This document shows positions 16,169 through 24,427 of a stretch of DNA of 54,488 bases, in pieces. Source of the stretch: Streptomyces europaeiscabiei (GTDB taxonomy: Bacteria > Actinomycetota > Actinomycetes > Streptomycetales > Streptomycetaceae); NCBI RefSeq assembly GCF_001550375.1, contig NZ_LRTR01000403.1, positions 1 through 54,488 on the forward strand. Reading direction: 5' to 3'. The position numbers and the translations under genes were made by a program. Numbering within the stretch: position 1 is the first letter of the stretch; each line of letters starts with the position of its first letter. The notes beneath the pieces were generated by a model, which saw only the letters and a list, made by a program, of their open reading frames with translations, did not search any database and had not been told where the DNA came from.

Positions 16169-17398
16169 ATGCCCACGAACCCCGCAGACCCCACGAACCG
16201 CACGGACTCTCCGAACCGCACAGACCCCACGAACCCTCACTGGATCACCACCCCCATCACCGCCGACCTCCTGCGCGGCGCCCTGGAGTTGGAGCGCACC
16301 GAGCACGGTGTGCTGCCGCACCGGCTGCCGGCCCGGGCCCGTGCCCAGTGCGCCGATCCGCAGCTGGCCATGGTCGAGTCCCAGCCCTCCGGCGTACGCC
16401 TGGTCCTGCGCACCCGGGCGACCGCCGTCGAACTGGACGCCCTGCGCACCAAGCGGATCTATGTGGGCGCCCCGCCCCGCCCGGACGGCCTGTACGACCT
16501 CCTCGTCGACGGCCGCCTGACCGCCCGCGCGAGCGTGCCGGACGGCAACACCGTCACCGTCGACATGACCACCGGAACGTCGGAGCACCGACCCGGCCCA
16601 CCCGGCACCGTGACCTTCACGGACCTCCCCGCCGGCCTCAAGACGATCGAGATCTGGCTCCCGCACAACGAGACCACCGAACTTCTCGCCCTGCGCACCG
16701 ACGCCCCCGTCGAGCCCGCCCCGGATCCGGGCCGCAGGGTCTGGCTGCACCACGGCAGCTCGATCAGCCACGGCTCCGACGCCGCGGGCCCCACCGGCAT
16801 CTGGCCCGCCCACGCCGCCTCCGTCGCAGGCGTCGAACTCATCAACCTGGGCCTCGGCGGCAGCGCCCTCGCCGACCCCTTCACCGCCCGCGCCATGCGG
16901 GACACCCCCGCGGACCTGATCAGCGTCAAGATCGGCATCAATCTCGTGAACCACGACGTGATGCGGCTGCGCGCCTTCACCCCCGCCGTCCACGGCTTCC
17001 TCGACACGATCCGCGACGGCCACCCCACCGCACCCCTCCTCGTGGTCTCCCCGATCCTCTGCCCCATCCACGAGGACACCCCCGGGCCCAGCGCCCCCGA
17101 CCTCACCGGCCTCACCGAGGGCCGCCTCCGCTTCCGGGCCATGGGCGACCCGAAGGACCCGACCCCCGGAAAACTGACCCTCCGCGTCATCCGCGACGAA
17201 CTCGCGGCCGTCGTGGCCCAGCGCTCTCCCGAAGACCCCAACCTCCACTACCTCGACGGCCTCGCCCTCTACGGCGAGCGCGATGCCGACAGGCTCCCAC
17301 TCCCGGACGACCTGCACCCGGACGCCGAGACCCACCGCCTCATAGGCGAACGCTTCGCGGAGCTGGCCTTCAAGCCGGACGGAGCCTTCGGTCTCTGA
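16169..17398 (+). CDS. SGNH/GDSL-family hydrolase with GSS in place of GDS
   Basis: A 409-residue hydrolase of the SGNH superfamily. An N-terminal repetitive segment of Asn-Pro-Thr-Asp type (residues 1-24) precedes a beta-rich domain (about 25-185), then the SGNH core. Block I reads HHGSSISHG (serine nucleophile, but GSS instead of GDS), block II GLGGSALADP, block III GINLVNHD with the Asn, and block V LPDDLHPDAE with the Asp/His pair. This two-domain layout is like carbohydrate esterases that remove acyl groups from sugars, though there is no signal peptide, so it would act in the cytoplasm. It follows a TetR regulator by 63 bases. Confidence 0.8.
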   Translation: MPTNPADPTNRTDSPNRTDPTNPHWITTPITADLLRGALELERTEHGVLPHRLPARARAQCADPQLAMVESQPSGVRLVLRTRATAVELDALRTKRIYVGAPPRPDGLYDLLVDGRLTARASVPDGNTVTVDMTTGTSEHRPGPPGTVTFTDLPAGLKTIEIWLPHNETTELLALRTDAPVEPAPDPGRRVWLHHGSSISHGSDAAGPTGIWPAHAASVAGVELINLGLGGSALADPFTARAMRDTPADLISVKIGINLVNHDVMRLRAFTPAVHGFLDTIRDGHPTAPLLVVSPILCPIHEDTPGPSAPDLTGLTEGRLRFRAMGDPKDPTPGKLTLRVIRDELAAVVAQRSPEDPNLHYLDGLALYGERDADRLPLPDDLHPDAETHRLIGERFAELAFKPDGAFGL

Positions 17399-17414
17399 GG
17401 GCCGCGGGCTCAAA

Positions 17415-17446
17415 GGGAGCGCGGACCCAAGGGAGCGCGGACCCAA
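17415..17446. repeat. 16-bp tandem duplication in an intergenic region
   Basis: Two exact copies of gggagcgcggacccaa stand head to tail (17415-17430, 17431-17446) in the gap after the SGNH hydrolase gene, followed by a partial third. Confidence 0.7.
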
Positions 17447-17455
17447 AGGGGGCAC

Positions 17456-17512
17456 GGGGCTGTACCGATGCGCGGCTCCGCCGCGTACGCGCGACCAGTC
17501 ACCCACGATCCG
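17456..17512. repeat. Streptomyces-type intergenic hairpin element
   Basis: The element begins ggggctgtaccgatg and includes the perfect hairpin CGCGGC-tcc-GCCGCG (17471-17485), then gcgcgaccagtcacc. The last part matches the tail of the dispersed repeat found elsewhere in this window (gcgcgaccagcca). I recall similar elements as very common between streptomycete genes; no function is established that I know of. Confidence 0.5.
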
Positions 17513-17574
17513 CATGTACCGCCCATACGCTCCCGCCGAAGCCCCCCTTCATCCCCCTCGGTAAAGTGCGTCCC

Positions 17575-18399
17575 ATGCGCGATCTAGGGGTGGGTTTCCA
17601 GTACCTCGTCCAGGGCCAACGCTGGGTGGCCAGGCACGGGAAGCAGTACGGCTTCGGCCTGATCCCGGGCCTGATCACACTCGTCCTCTACCTCGGCGCC
17701 CTGGTGGCCCTCGGCGTCTGGGGCCCGGACTTCGTCACCTGGGCCACCCCCTTCGCGGACGACTGGTCCAGCCCCTGGCTCGGCCTCTTCCGCGGCCTCC
17801 TCACCGTCGTGCTGTTCGCCCTCGCCCTGGCCCTCGCGGTCGTCACGTTCACCGCCGTGACCCTCCTCATCGGCCAGCCCTTCTACGAGAACCTCTCGGA
17901 GAAGGTCGACCGGGACGTCTCACCGGACGGCTCCGCACCGGAGTCCGGCCTGCCGCTGTGGCAGGAGTTGTGGCTCTCGGGCCGGGACAGCCTGCGTATC
18001 GTCGTGCGGGCGCTCCTGTGGGCCGTACTGCTCTTCGGCCTCGGCTTCGTCCCGTTCATCGGCCAGACGGTCGTCCCCGTGATCGGCTTCTTCGTGACCG
18101 GGTTCTTCCTCGCCGAGGAACTGACCGCCGTCGCCCTCCAGCGCCGCCGCGTCGAACTCCGCGACCGCCTCGCCCTCCTGCGCTCCCGCAAGATGCTGAT
18201 CTGGGGCTTCGGCACCCCGCTGGCCCTCTCCTTCCTGGTGCCGTTCGTCGCCGTCTTCCTGATGCCGGGCGCGGTCGCGGGCGCCACCCTCATGGCCCGC
18301 GACCTGCTCGGCGAGGAGACGACCGACGAGGACGAGCGGAACCGGGCCCCCCTCGGCCACCCGAACCAGATGTTCCGCAAGCCCGAGGTCGGCGCGTGA
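17575..18399 (+). CDS. EI24/CysZ-like integral membrane protein
   Basis: A 274-residue membrane protein of the EI24 (CysZ-like) family. It opens with the conserved cytoplasmic segment LGVGFQYLVQGQRWVARHGK, then hydrophobic helices around residues 25-47, 66-97, 147-185 and 207-240, with the family segment IGQPFYENLSEKVD after the second helix and FVPFIGQTVVPVIGFFVTGFFLAEEL in the middle. The C-terminus is hydrophilic. In proteobacteria CysZ imports sulfate, but actinobacterial members are not characterised and no sulfur genes lie nearby, so transport of sulfate is not implied. It stands alone between the SGNH hydrolase and a convergent gene. Confidence 0.82.
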   Translation: MRDLGVGFQYLVQGQRWVARHGKQYGFGLIPGLITLVLYLGALVALGVWGPDFVTWATPFADDWSSPWLGLFRGLLTVVLFALALALAVVTFTAVTLLIGQPFYENLSEKVDRDVSPDGSAPESGLPLWQELWLSGRDSLRIVVRALLWAVLLFGLGFVPFIGQTVVPVIGFFVTGFFLAEELTAVALQRRRVELRDRLALLRSRKMLIWGFGTPLALSFLVPFVAVFLMPGAVAGATLMARDLLGEETTDEDERNRAPLGHPNQMFRKPEVGA

Positions 18400-18527
18400 A
18401 CCCCGGACACCGGCACGCCTAGAACGGTCCGGGGCGGTCCCTCTGCCTCAGGGGCGTGGGAGGACCCCCAGGTCGTCCGCTCGCGCGTCCTCGGCGGCGA
18501 CACGGATGCCGCCCGTGGCCCGATCCG

Positions 18528-19859
18528 TCACGCGGCCGGGCCATTCACCGCCACGGTCACGATCGCCCGCACCTGCGCGATGATGTCCAGCCGGTTCCGT
18601 ACGAACTCGGGATCGGTCACCGTCCCGGTCGCCGGGTTCGTGTTGCCGGCGCCGAACTGCAGGACGGGCGTGTGCACATGCCCGCCCGGCAGGGATGCGC
18701 CCAGCCCCAGCCGGTCGCGCAGGAGCGTCGCCCGGTAGGCGATCTCGTTGGAGAGGTAGTCGCCGCCGCCTCCGGCCCGCGCGGTCGATCCCGGGGTCGG
18801 CCCGTCGGGCCGTACGACCGCCGCCGTGCCGCCCGCCGGGATCTCGGTCACGCTCGTGTTGTCGTAGACAGGGAAGCGGCCGGTGTTCGCGGCGACGATG
18901 TCCGCGTACGGCAGGGTCGTGGTCGTCCACTGGGGCTGGGTGGCGGGATCGGTCACAGGGACGGTCCCGGTGCGGCCGATGTTGTCGTTGTCGGCGAAGC
19001 CGCCGCGCCAGGCCCCGTTGGTCCGCTCGACGTCGAAACGGCCCACCCGGCCCTGGCTGACGGTCGCGAAGAGGTCCACGCGCGGCAACTGCCGGCGGAG
19101 GGTGCGCTCGACCGTGCCGTCGGCGAAGTCCTGCCAGCGGACGGGGAAGACGGCCGTCTCGATGCGCGCGGGCCCGTCGGCGGTCCGGATCACCGTTCCG
19201 TCGAGGGCGAGGGCCGTGGCCCCGGACGGGTTGGAGATCCGCACGTCCCGGTCCAGCGTGAACGGATCGAACCCGGTGACGAGAATCCGCTTCACACCCT
19301 TGCCGCCCCGCGGATACCGAAGGGAGTCCTGCCCGCGCGACGCCCGCTCCAACTTGCCGAGCAGCACGGCTCTCTGATGGTCGGACAGCTCGAAATCCGG
19401 TTCCCACCGCCGTACTTCGCGCGTCATCCCCAACCGCGCCCAGTACAACGGGCGGTCGTCGTCCCGGCTCAGATCACCGCCCGCCGGCCCCCGCCCCTGC
19501 GCCCGGTCCACGGCCCGCGTCCACAACCGCGCACCCTGCCGTACGACGATCCGCTCGGCCTGCGCGTACGACCGCGCCCCGCCCAGCGCCCGCCCGAACT
19601 CCGGTGTCACGGTGCCGAATCCGGACCGCCGCAGGATCTCCTGAGGCACGGCCCGGTCGAGGCGCTGTTCCTCGACGGTGGGTGCGGCGACGGGCGTGGG
19701 CGAGGCCATGGCCGTGGCCGGGGTGCAGAGCCCCGCCAGCAGGGCCGCCAGCCCGACGGCCGCCCCACGGATGCCGGGCCTGCCGAGCCGAGCGCGCGGG
19801 GAGACCGGGCGGGGGGAGTTCGAGGAGGCCGGAGAAGCCGGAAGAGTCAGGAATATCAA
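18528..19859 (-). CDS. Secreted pyroglutamyl-peptidase-like protein lacking the catalytic cysteine
   Basis: An exported protein whose C-terminal half matches peptidase family C15. The N-terminus has an arginine-rich segment and a hydrophobic signal (GAAVGLAALLAGLCTPATAMA). An about 100-residue helical region precedes the C15-like domain, which starts at ILVTGFDPF. The C15 glutamate is preserved in FDVERTN (Glu278) and the histidine in GGHVHTP (His396), but the usual Thr-Phe-Val-Cys-Asn motif reads DYLSNEIAY, giving Ser370 (codon TCC, 18750-18752) for the nucleophile. It could be a serine-type enzyme or an inactive binding protein. The start is uncertain: TTG at 19859 has GGAAGGA 11 bases upstream; the frame is open to an ATG at 20039, giving an unlikely 60-residue leader. 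Confidence 0.72.
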   Translation of the reverse strand: MIFLTLPASPASSNSPRPVSPRARLGRPGIRGAAVGLAALLAGLCTPATAMASPTPVAAPTVEEQRLDRAVPQEILRRSGFGTVTPEFGRALGGARSYAQAERIVVRQGARLWTRAVDRAQGRGPAGGDLSRDDDRPLYWARLGMTREVRRWEPDFELSDHQRAVLLGKLERASRGQDSLRYPRGGKGVKRILVTGFDPFTLDRDVRISNPSGATALALDGTVIRTADGPARIETAVFPVRWQDFADGTVERTLRRQLPRVDLFATVSQGRVGRFDVERTNGAWRGGFADNDNIGRTGTVPVTDPATQPQWTTTTLPYADIVAANTGRFPVYDNTSVTEIPAGGTAAVVRPDGPTPGSTARAGGGGDYLSNEIAYRATLLRDRLGLGASLPGGHVHTPVLQFGAGNTNPATGTVTDPEFVRNRLDIIAQVRAIVTVAVNGPAA

Positions 19860-20086
19860 GGGAGTACGGGTCCTTCCGTAGCTGTCGTGCCGTGGGGGTG
19901 TTGCTCCGGACGGCGGCAGTATCGCGTGACGGAAGGGGCGCACGCCATGCCGCCCCAAGGTGGAGGTGGCTGCCGTCGTTCCCTCGCCCTGGCTGCGGGC
20001 AGCCGTGCCGGTGGGCGGTACGGGTGGGCGCAACGGCACCCGGTCGGCACAGGCCGGCGCCCCTCGACCTCCGCTCGGGCTCCTCC

Positions 20087-20114
20087 CCGGTCTCCGTCAA
20101 CCGGTCTCCGTCAA
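20087..20114. repeat. 14-bp tandem duplication over a gene end
   Basis: CCGGTCTCCGTCAA occurs twice in direct succession (20087-20100, 20101-20114). The second copy contains the stop codon (TCA on this strand) of the TetR gene at 20111, so the duplication did not alter the protein. Confidence 0.7.
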
Positions 20115-20710
20115 CCGGCCCCCGGCCCGCGCCCCCCGCCGTCCTCGCCCAGCAACGCCAGGAAGTCCCGGAACGCCCCCGGCATGTCCACGGCCCCCGG
20201 ATCCAGCAACCACTGGTACTGCAGACCGTCCATCACGGCCACCAGCAGTGGCGCCGCCCGCTCCGGCGTCAGCCCGCTCGGCAACCGGTCGCCGTACTCG
20301 GCGCGCAGCACCTCCACCAGCGCCTCCCGCACCCGCCCGTACCGCTCCGTGAAGAACCCCCGCGCGGGATGCCCCTCGGTGACGCTCTCGCCGAGCAGCG
20401 CGGAGAAGGTCTGGACGATGCCGGGCCGCATGGCGTTGTACTCGACGAGGGAGCCGAGCAGGTCGAGCCGCAGCGCGCTGTCGGGCACGGCGTCCCACCG
20501 GTCCCGTTCCTCCAGGACGGCGACGAGCAGCGCGTCCTTGGTGGGGAAGTAGTGCAGCAGTCCCTGCTGGGTGAGCCCGACGCGCTCGGCGATCGCGGCC
20601 ATGCTCGCGCCCCGGTAGCCGCGCTCGGCGATCACCTCCAGGGTGGCCAGCACGATCTCCGCGCGCCGTTCCTCACCCCTGACGCCCCTGGTCCTGCTGG
20701 TGCCGCTCAT
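20111..20710 (-). CDS. TetR-family regulator divergent from the GH3 gene
   Basis: A 199-residue TetR-type repressor. The DNA-binding region, from RRAEIVLATLEVIAERGY through MAAIAERVGLTQQGLLHYFPTKDALL, is textbook; the C-terminal ligand domain (TetR_C_6-like, with VAVMDGLQYQWLLDP) is of a type often seen beside glycoside hydrolases. The start is placed at MSGTSRTRG (20710); six further upstream residues are possible. It is divergent from the beta-glucosidase gene with 130 bases between them, so it very probably represses that gene and is released by a sugar or glycoside ligand. No strong palindrome was found in the gap, only an AT-richer stretch around 20752-20790. Confidence 0.88.
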   Translation of the reverse strand: MSGTSRTRGVRGEERRAEIVLATLEVIAERGYRGASMAAIAERVGLTQQGLLHYFPTKDALLVAVLEERDRWDAVPDSALRLDLLGSLVEYNAMRPGIVQTFSALLGESVTEGHPARGFFTERYGRVREALVEVLRAEYGDRLPSGLTPERAAPLLVAVMDGLQYQWLLDPGAVDMPGAFRDFLALLGEDGGGRGPGAG

Positions 20711-20840
20711 GCCGTCACGGTACGTCATCCGACCTCGCCGAACGGGCGGGAATGTAACGTCGGGATAACGAAACCTACCACTCTACAGGCAATGGATGCA
20801 CGATGGGGAGACAGACCGGACTCGACGAGGAGGCACCGCG

Positions 20841-23309
20841 ATGGCGGCAACCCCGGGTACACACCCGACCCCGGCCGACGAGACGCGCGAAGCGGCCGTG
20901 GAGAAGGCCCTGGCCGAGCTGGACCTCGACGCCAAGACGAGGCTTCTCTCCGGCCAGGACATGTGGACCCTGCCCGCGCTCCCCGAGATCGGCCTGGACT
21001 CCCTGGTGATGTCCGACGGCCCCATCGGCGTACGAGGGGTGCGCTGGACCGTCGACGACCCGTCCGTCGCGCTGCCCTCCCCGACCGCCCTCGCCGCCAC
21101 CTGGGACCCCGAACTCGCCCGCCGAGCAGGTGTGTTGCTGGCCCAGGAAGCCCGCCGCAAGGGCGTCCACGTCCTCCTCGCCCCCACGGTCAACCTGCAC
21201 CGATCCCCGCTGGGCGGCCGCCACTTCGAGGCGTACAGCGAGGACCCGTACCTCACGGGCGAGATCGGTTCGGGCTATGTGACCGGTGTGCAGTCCGGCG
21301 GAGTCGGCACCACGGTCAAGCACTTCGTGGCCAACGACGCCGAGACCGACCGCTTCACGGTGAACAACCTGGTCGGTGAACGTGCCCTGCGCGAGCTGTA
21401 CCTGGCCCCCTTCGAGGCGATCGTGGCGAACGCCCACCCCTGGGGCATCATGACCGCCTACAACACGGTCAACGGCACCACGATGACCGAGCACCGCTAC
21501 CTCGTGAACGAGGTCCTGCGCGGCGAGTGGGGTTTCGACGGCTTCAACGTCTCCGACTGGATGGCCGCCCGCTCCACGGCCGGCGCCCTCACCGGCGGCC
21601 TCGACGTCGCCATGCCCGGCCCTGCCACCGTCTACGGTGAGCCCCTGGCGGCCGCAGTCCGGGCCGGCGAGGTCGCTCAGGCCGAGGTCGACGAGGCGGT
21701 CCGCCGGGTCCTGCGCCTGGCCGCCCGCGTCGGCATCCTGGAGGGCGCCGACCCGGTGGTCACCGAACTCCCCGCCCCGGTCGACGGCGAGGCCCTGGCC
21801 CGCGAGATCGCCCGCCGCGCCTTCGTCCTGGTCCGCAACGAGGTACGGGACGGTCGGGCGGCCCTGCCCCTGAGGCCGGGCGCGAAGGTCGCACTCATCG
21901 GCGCCGCGGCCCGCGACGCTCGCGTACTCGGCGGCGGCTCCGCCACGGTCTTCCCGTCCCACGTCGTCTCGCCCCTCGACGGCCTCACCGCCGCCCTCCC
22001 CGAAGGCACGCTGACGTACGCCGTCGGCGCGGACCCCAACGTGGAACTCGCCGTCGCCGACAAGGGCTTCGTCCTGCGAGCCGTCTGCCGCGACACCACC
22101 GGCACGGTCCTCGGCATCGGCTCCGCCCCCAACGGGCAGCTCCAGTGGATGGGTTCGGACCTCCCCGACGGCGTCACCCACGACGCCCTGCACACCGTCG
22201 AGCTGACCGGCACCTTCACCCCGCGCGAGACCGGCACGCACACCTTCGGCATCAAGGGCCTCGGCGCCTTCACCCTCACCGTCGACGGCACGACCCGGTT
22301 CGACGACGTCCAGACCACCGACACGGACGACCCCTTCGTGACGTTCTTCGGCGCCCCCGTCCCCCGGGCTCAGGTCGAACTGACGCCGGGCACCCCCACC
22401 GAGATCTCCCTCACCCACGTCACGGCACTCCCCGCCGATGCCCTCTTCAAGGTCATCGCCTTCTCGCTCTGCCACCAGGAGCCGCAGCGCGACCCGGACG
22501 ACCTGATCGCCGAGGCCGTCGAGGCCGCCCGCGCCGCCGACACGGCCGTCGTGGTGGTCGCCACCACCGACCGCGTCGAGTCCGAGGGCTTCGACCGCAA
22601 GGACCTCCGTCTCCCCGGCCGTCAGGACGACCTGGTCCGCGCCGTGGCCGCCGCCAACCCCGACACCGTCGTGGTCGTCAACTCCGGTTCCCCGGTGGAA
22701 CTCCCGTGGCGCGAGGACGTCGCCGCCGCCCTCCTCACCTGGTTCCCCGGCCAGGAGGGCGGCGCCGCTCTCGCCGACGTCCTCACCGGCGCCCACGAGC
22801 CCGGCGGCCGCCTCCCCACCACCTGGGGCTCGCTCCCGGACGCGCCCGTCACCCAGGTCGTCCCGACCGCCGGCGAACTCCCCTACGACGAGGACGTCTT
22901 CATCGGCTACCGGGCCTGGGACAGGCACCCCGCGACCCCCGCGTACCCGTTCGGCCACGGCCTCGGCTACACCGACTGGACGTACGAGTCCCTCGACGTC
23001 ACGGGCACGACGGCGACGGTACGGGTCCGCAACACGGGCACGCGGAAGGGCCGCGAGACCATCCAGCTCTACCTGGCCCCCACGGCCCCCGACGAGAACC
23101 GCCCCACCCGCTGGCTGGCGGGCTTCACGACGGTGGAGGCGGCCCCGGGGGAGACGAAGGAGGCGGTCGTCCGACTTCCGCGCCGAGCGTTCGAAATCTG
23201 GGACGAGGCGGCCGACGCGTGGGTCCAGGTGAGGGGTGCGTACGAGGTGGAGGCAGGCCGCTCGATCGCCGATCGCCGTGTGACGGCAACGATCGAGATC
23301 CGGGAGTAG
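20841..23309 (+). CDS. GH3 beta-glucosidase with inserted PA14 domain
   Basis: An 822-residue family 3 glycoside hydrolase. The TIM-barrel domain includes SDGPIGVRG, the KHF motif (VKHFVAND, Lys160) and the nucleophile Asp239 in GFNVSDWMA. The alpha/beta sandwich is interrupted by a PA14-like carbohydrate-binding insert (about residues 395-530, with TGTHTFGIKGLGAFTLTVDG), followed by the second half with NSGSPVELPW and YPFGHGLGYT, and a fibronectin III-like C-terminal domain (about 720-815). There is no signal peptide, so it acts on imported oligosaccharides or glycosides. Start chosen at ATG 20841 because GAGGAGG (20827-20833) is ideally placed; an ATG at 20796 is also in frame. A divergent TetR gene probably controls it. 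Confidence 0.92.
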   Translation: MAATPGTHPTPADETREAAVEKALAELDLDAKTRLLSGQDMWTLPALPEIGLDSLVMSDGPIGVRGVRWTVDDPSVALPSPTALAATWDPELARRAGVLLAQEARRKGVHVLLAPTVNLHRSPLGGRHFEAYSEDPYLTGEIGSGYVTGVQSGGVGTTVKHFVANDAETDRFTVNNLVGERALRELYLAPFEAIVANAHPWGIMTAYNTVNGTTMTEHRYLVNEVLRGEWGFDGFNVSDWMAARSTAGALTGGLDVAMPGPATVYGEPLAAAVRAGEVAQAEVDEAVRRVLRLAARVGILEGADPVVTELPAPVDGEALAREIARRAFVLVRNEVRDGRAALPLRPGAKVALIGAAARDARVLGGGSATVFPSHVVSPLDGLTAALPEGTLTYAVGADPNVELAVADKGFVLRAVCRDTTGTVLGIGSAPNGQLQWMGSDLPDGVTHDALHTVELTGTFTPRETGTHTFGIKGLGAFTLTVDGTTRFDDVQTTDTDDPFVTFFGAPVPRAQVELTPGTPTEISLTHVTALPADALFKVIAFSLCHQEPQRDPDDLIAEAVEAARAADTAVVVVATTDRVESEGFDRKDLRLPGRQDDLVRAVAAANPDTVVVVNSGSPVELPWREDVAAALLTWFPGQEGGAALADVLTGAHEPGGRLPTTWGSLPDAPVTQVVPTAGELPYDEDVFIGYRAWDRHPATPAYPFGHGLGYTDWTYESLDVTGTTATVRVRNTGTRKGRETIQLYLAPTAPDENRPTRWLAGFTTVEAAPGETKEAVVRLPRRAFEIWDEAADAWVQVRGAYEVEAGRSIADRRVTATIEIRE

Positions 23310-23323
23310 CCGCAACTCCACCA

Positions 23324-23346
23324 GGGGCGCGGGGAACTGCGCGACC
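23324..23346 (+). repeat. Dispersed intergenic repeat, copy 1
   Basis: GGGGCGCGGGGAACTGCGCG followed by ACC, 15 bases after the GH3 stop codon. The same 22-23-base core recurs at 26197, 37195 and 42603, with a degenerate copy on the opposite strand at 51336. Here the tail (cgcccccacccaccc) differs from the other copies. Confidence 0.85.
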
Positions 23347-23404
23347 CGCCCCCACCCACCCATCGCGCTCGACCATGAACGCGCCCGTTCATGAACGCAC
23401 TTGA

Positions 23405-24394
23405 CTACGAACGCGCCCCGAACCCATAGACCGTCTCCGACCGATACACGGCCCCCGGCCGCAGCTGAGTACTGGGAAACTGCGGCCGGTTGGGCGAGTC
23501 AGGAAAGTGCTGAGTCTCCAGCGCGACGCCGTCCCCGGGCGCGAAGGGCGCCTCAAGATGGTCCGCCGTGTAGAGCTGCACCCCCGGCTCGGTGGTCGCC
23601 ACGCTCAACACCCGTCCCGACCTCGCCTCCCACAGCTCGGCCACCACCTCCGCTTCCCCCGTAACCCCCTTGTCGAGCACGAAGTTGTGGTCGTACCCAC
23701 CGCCCACCTTCCGAGCCGCCCGGAAGTCGAACCGCGTCCCCTCCACCTCCGCCAGTTCGCCCGTCGGAATCAGATCCGCGTCCACCGGCGTCACCCGCGA
23801 CGCGGCGATCCGCAGCTCGTGCCCACCCGCGCTCCCGGCACCGGCGCCCGCCAGATTCCAGTACGAGTGGTTGGTGAGGTTCACGACGGTCGGCGCGTCG
23901 GTGACCGCCTCGTAGGCGATCCGCAGCGCACCGCCGTCCTCGTCCAGCGTGTACGTCGCGGAGACCTCCAGCCGCCCCGGAAAGCCCTCCTCCCCGTCCG
24001 GACTCACCCGCGACAGCCGTACCCCGGCCGCGCCCTCGACGGCCTCCGCCTTCCACACCCGCTTGTCGTAGCCGAGCGGTCCACCGTGCAGTGAGTTGGG
24101 CGGGTTGTTGCACGCCAGCTCGTACGCCCGCCCGTCGAGGGTGAACCGTCCCCCGGCGATCCGGTTGGCGTACCGGCCGATGAGTGCCCCGAAGAACGGC
24201 CCCTGATGGCGGAGATACCCGTCGAGGTCGGCGAACCCCAGCACCACGTCCGCCGACCGGCCGTGGCGGTCCGGAACCTCCACCGACTGCACGATCCCGC
24301 CGTACGTCAGGATCCGCACCCGGGTGCCGCCCCGCTCCAGCGTCCAGCGGTGAACGGGCGTGCCGTCGGAAACTGTGCCGAAAAGTTCACTCAT
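23405..24394 (-). CDS. galM: Aldose 1-epimerase (mutarotase)
   Basis: A 329-residue aldose 1-epimerase that interconverts alpha and beta anomers of glucose or galactose. The family motifs are complete: FFGALIGRYANRIAGGRF, NNPPNSLHGG with His103, the catalytic acid His176 in TNHSYWNLAG and the catalytic base Glu293 in ALETQHFPDSPN. No signal peptide is visible; it is cytoplasmic. It converges with the GH3 gene, and its location near a beta-glucosidase and a galactose-type importer fits a role in handling beta-anomers released from glycosides. ATG at 24394. Confidence 0.92.
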   Translation of the reverse strand: MSELFGTVSDGTPVHRWTLERGGTRVRILTYGGIVQSVEVPDRHGRSADVVLGFADLDGYLRHQGPFFGALIGRYANRIAGGRFTLDGRAYELACNNPPNSLHGGPLGYDKRVWKAEAVEGAAGVRLSRVSPDGEEGFPGRLEVSATYTLDEDGGALRIAYEAVTDAPTVVNLTNHSYWNLAGAGAGSAGGHELRIAASRVTPVDADLIPTGELAEVEGTRFDFRAARKVGGGYDHNFVLDKGVTGEAEVVAELWEARSGRVLSVATTEPGVQLYTADHLEAPFAPGDGVALETQHFPDSPNRPQFPSTQLRPGAVYRSETVYGFGARS

Positions 24395-24427
24395 GAGCGA
24401 AACCCTAGGTCACGGCAGAAACCCAGG

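Noticed and set aside
17575..18399. Sulfate transporter CysZ
   Set aside because: The family resemblance is real, but no cysteine or sulfate genes are nearby and actinobacterial EI24 proteins are uncharacterised.
20775..23363. Long minus-strand open frame opposite the GH3 gene
   Set aside because: No motifs; the + strand gene has all GH3 catalytic residues and a good ribosome site.
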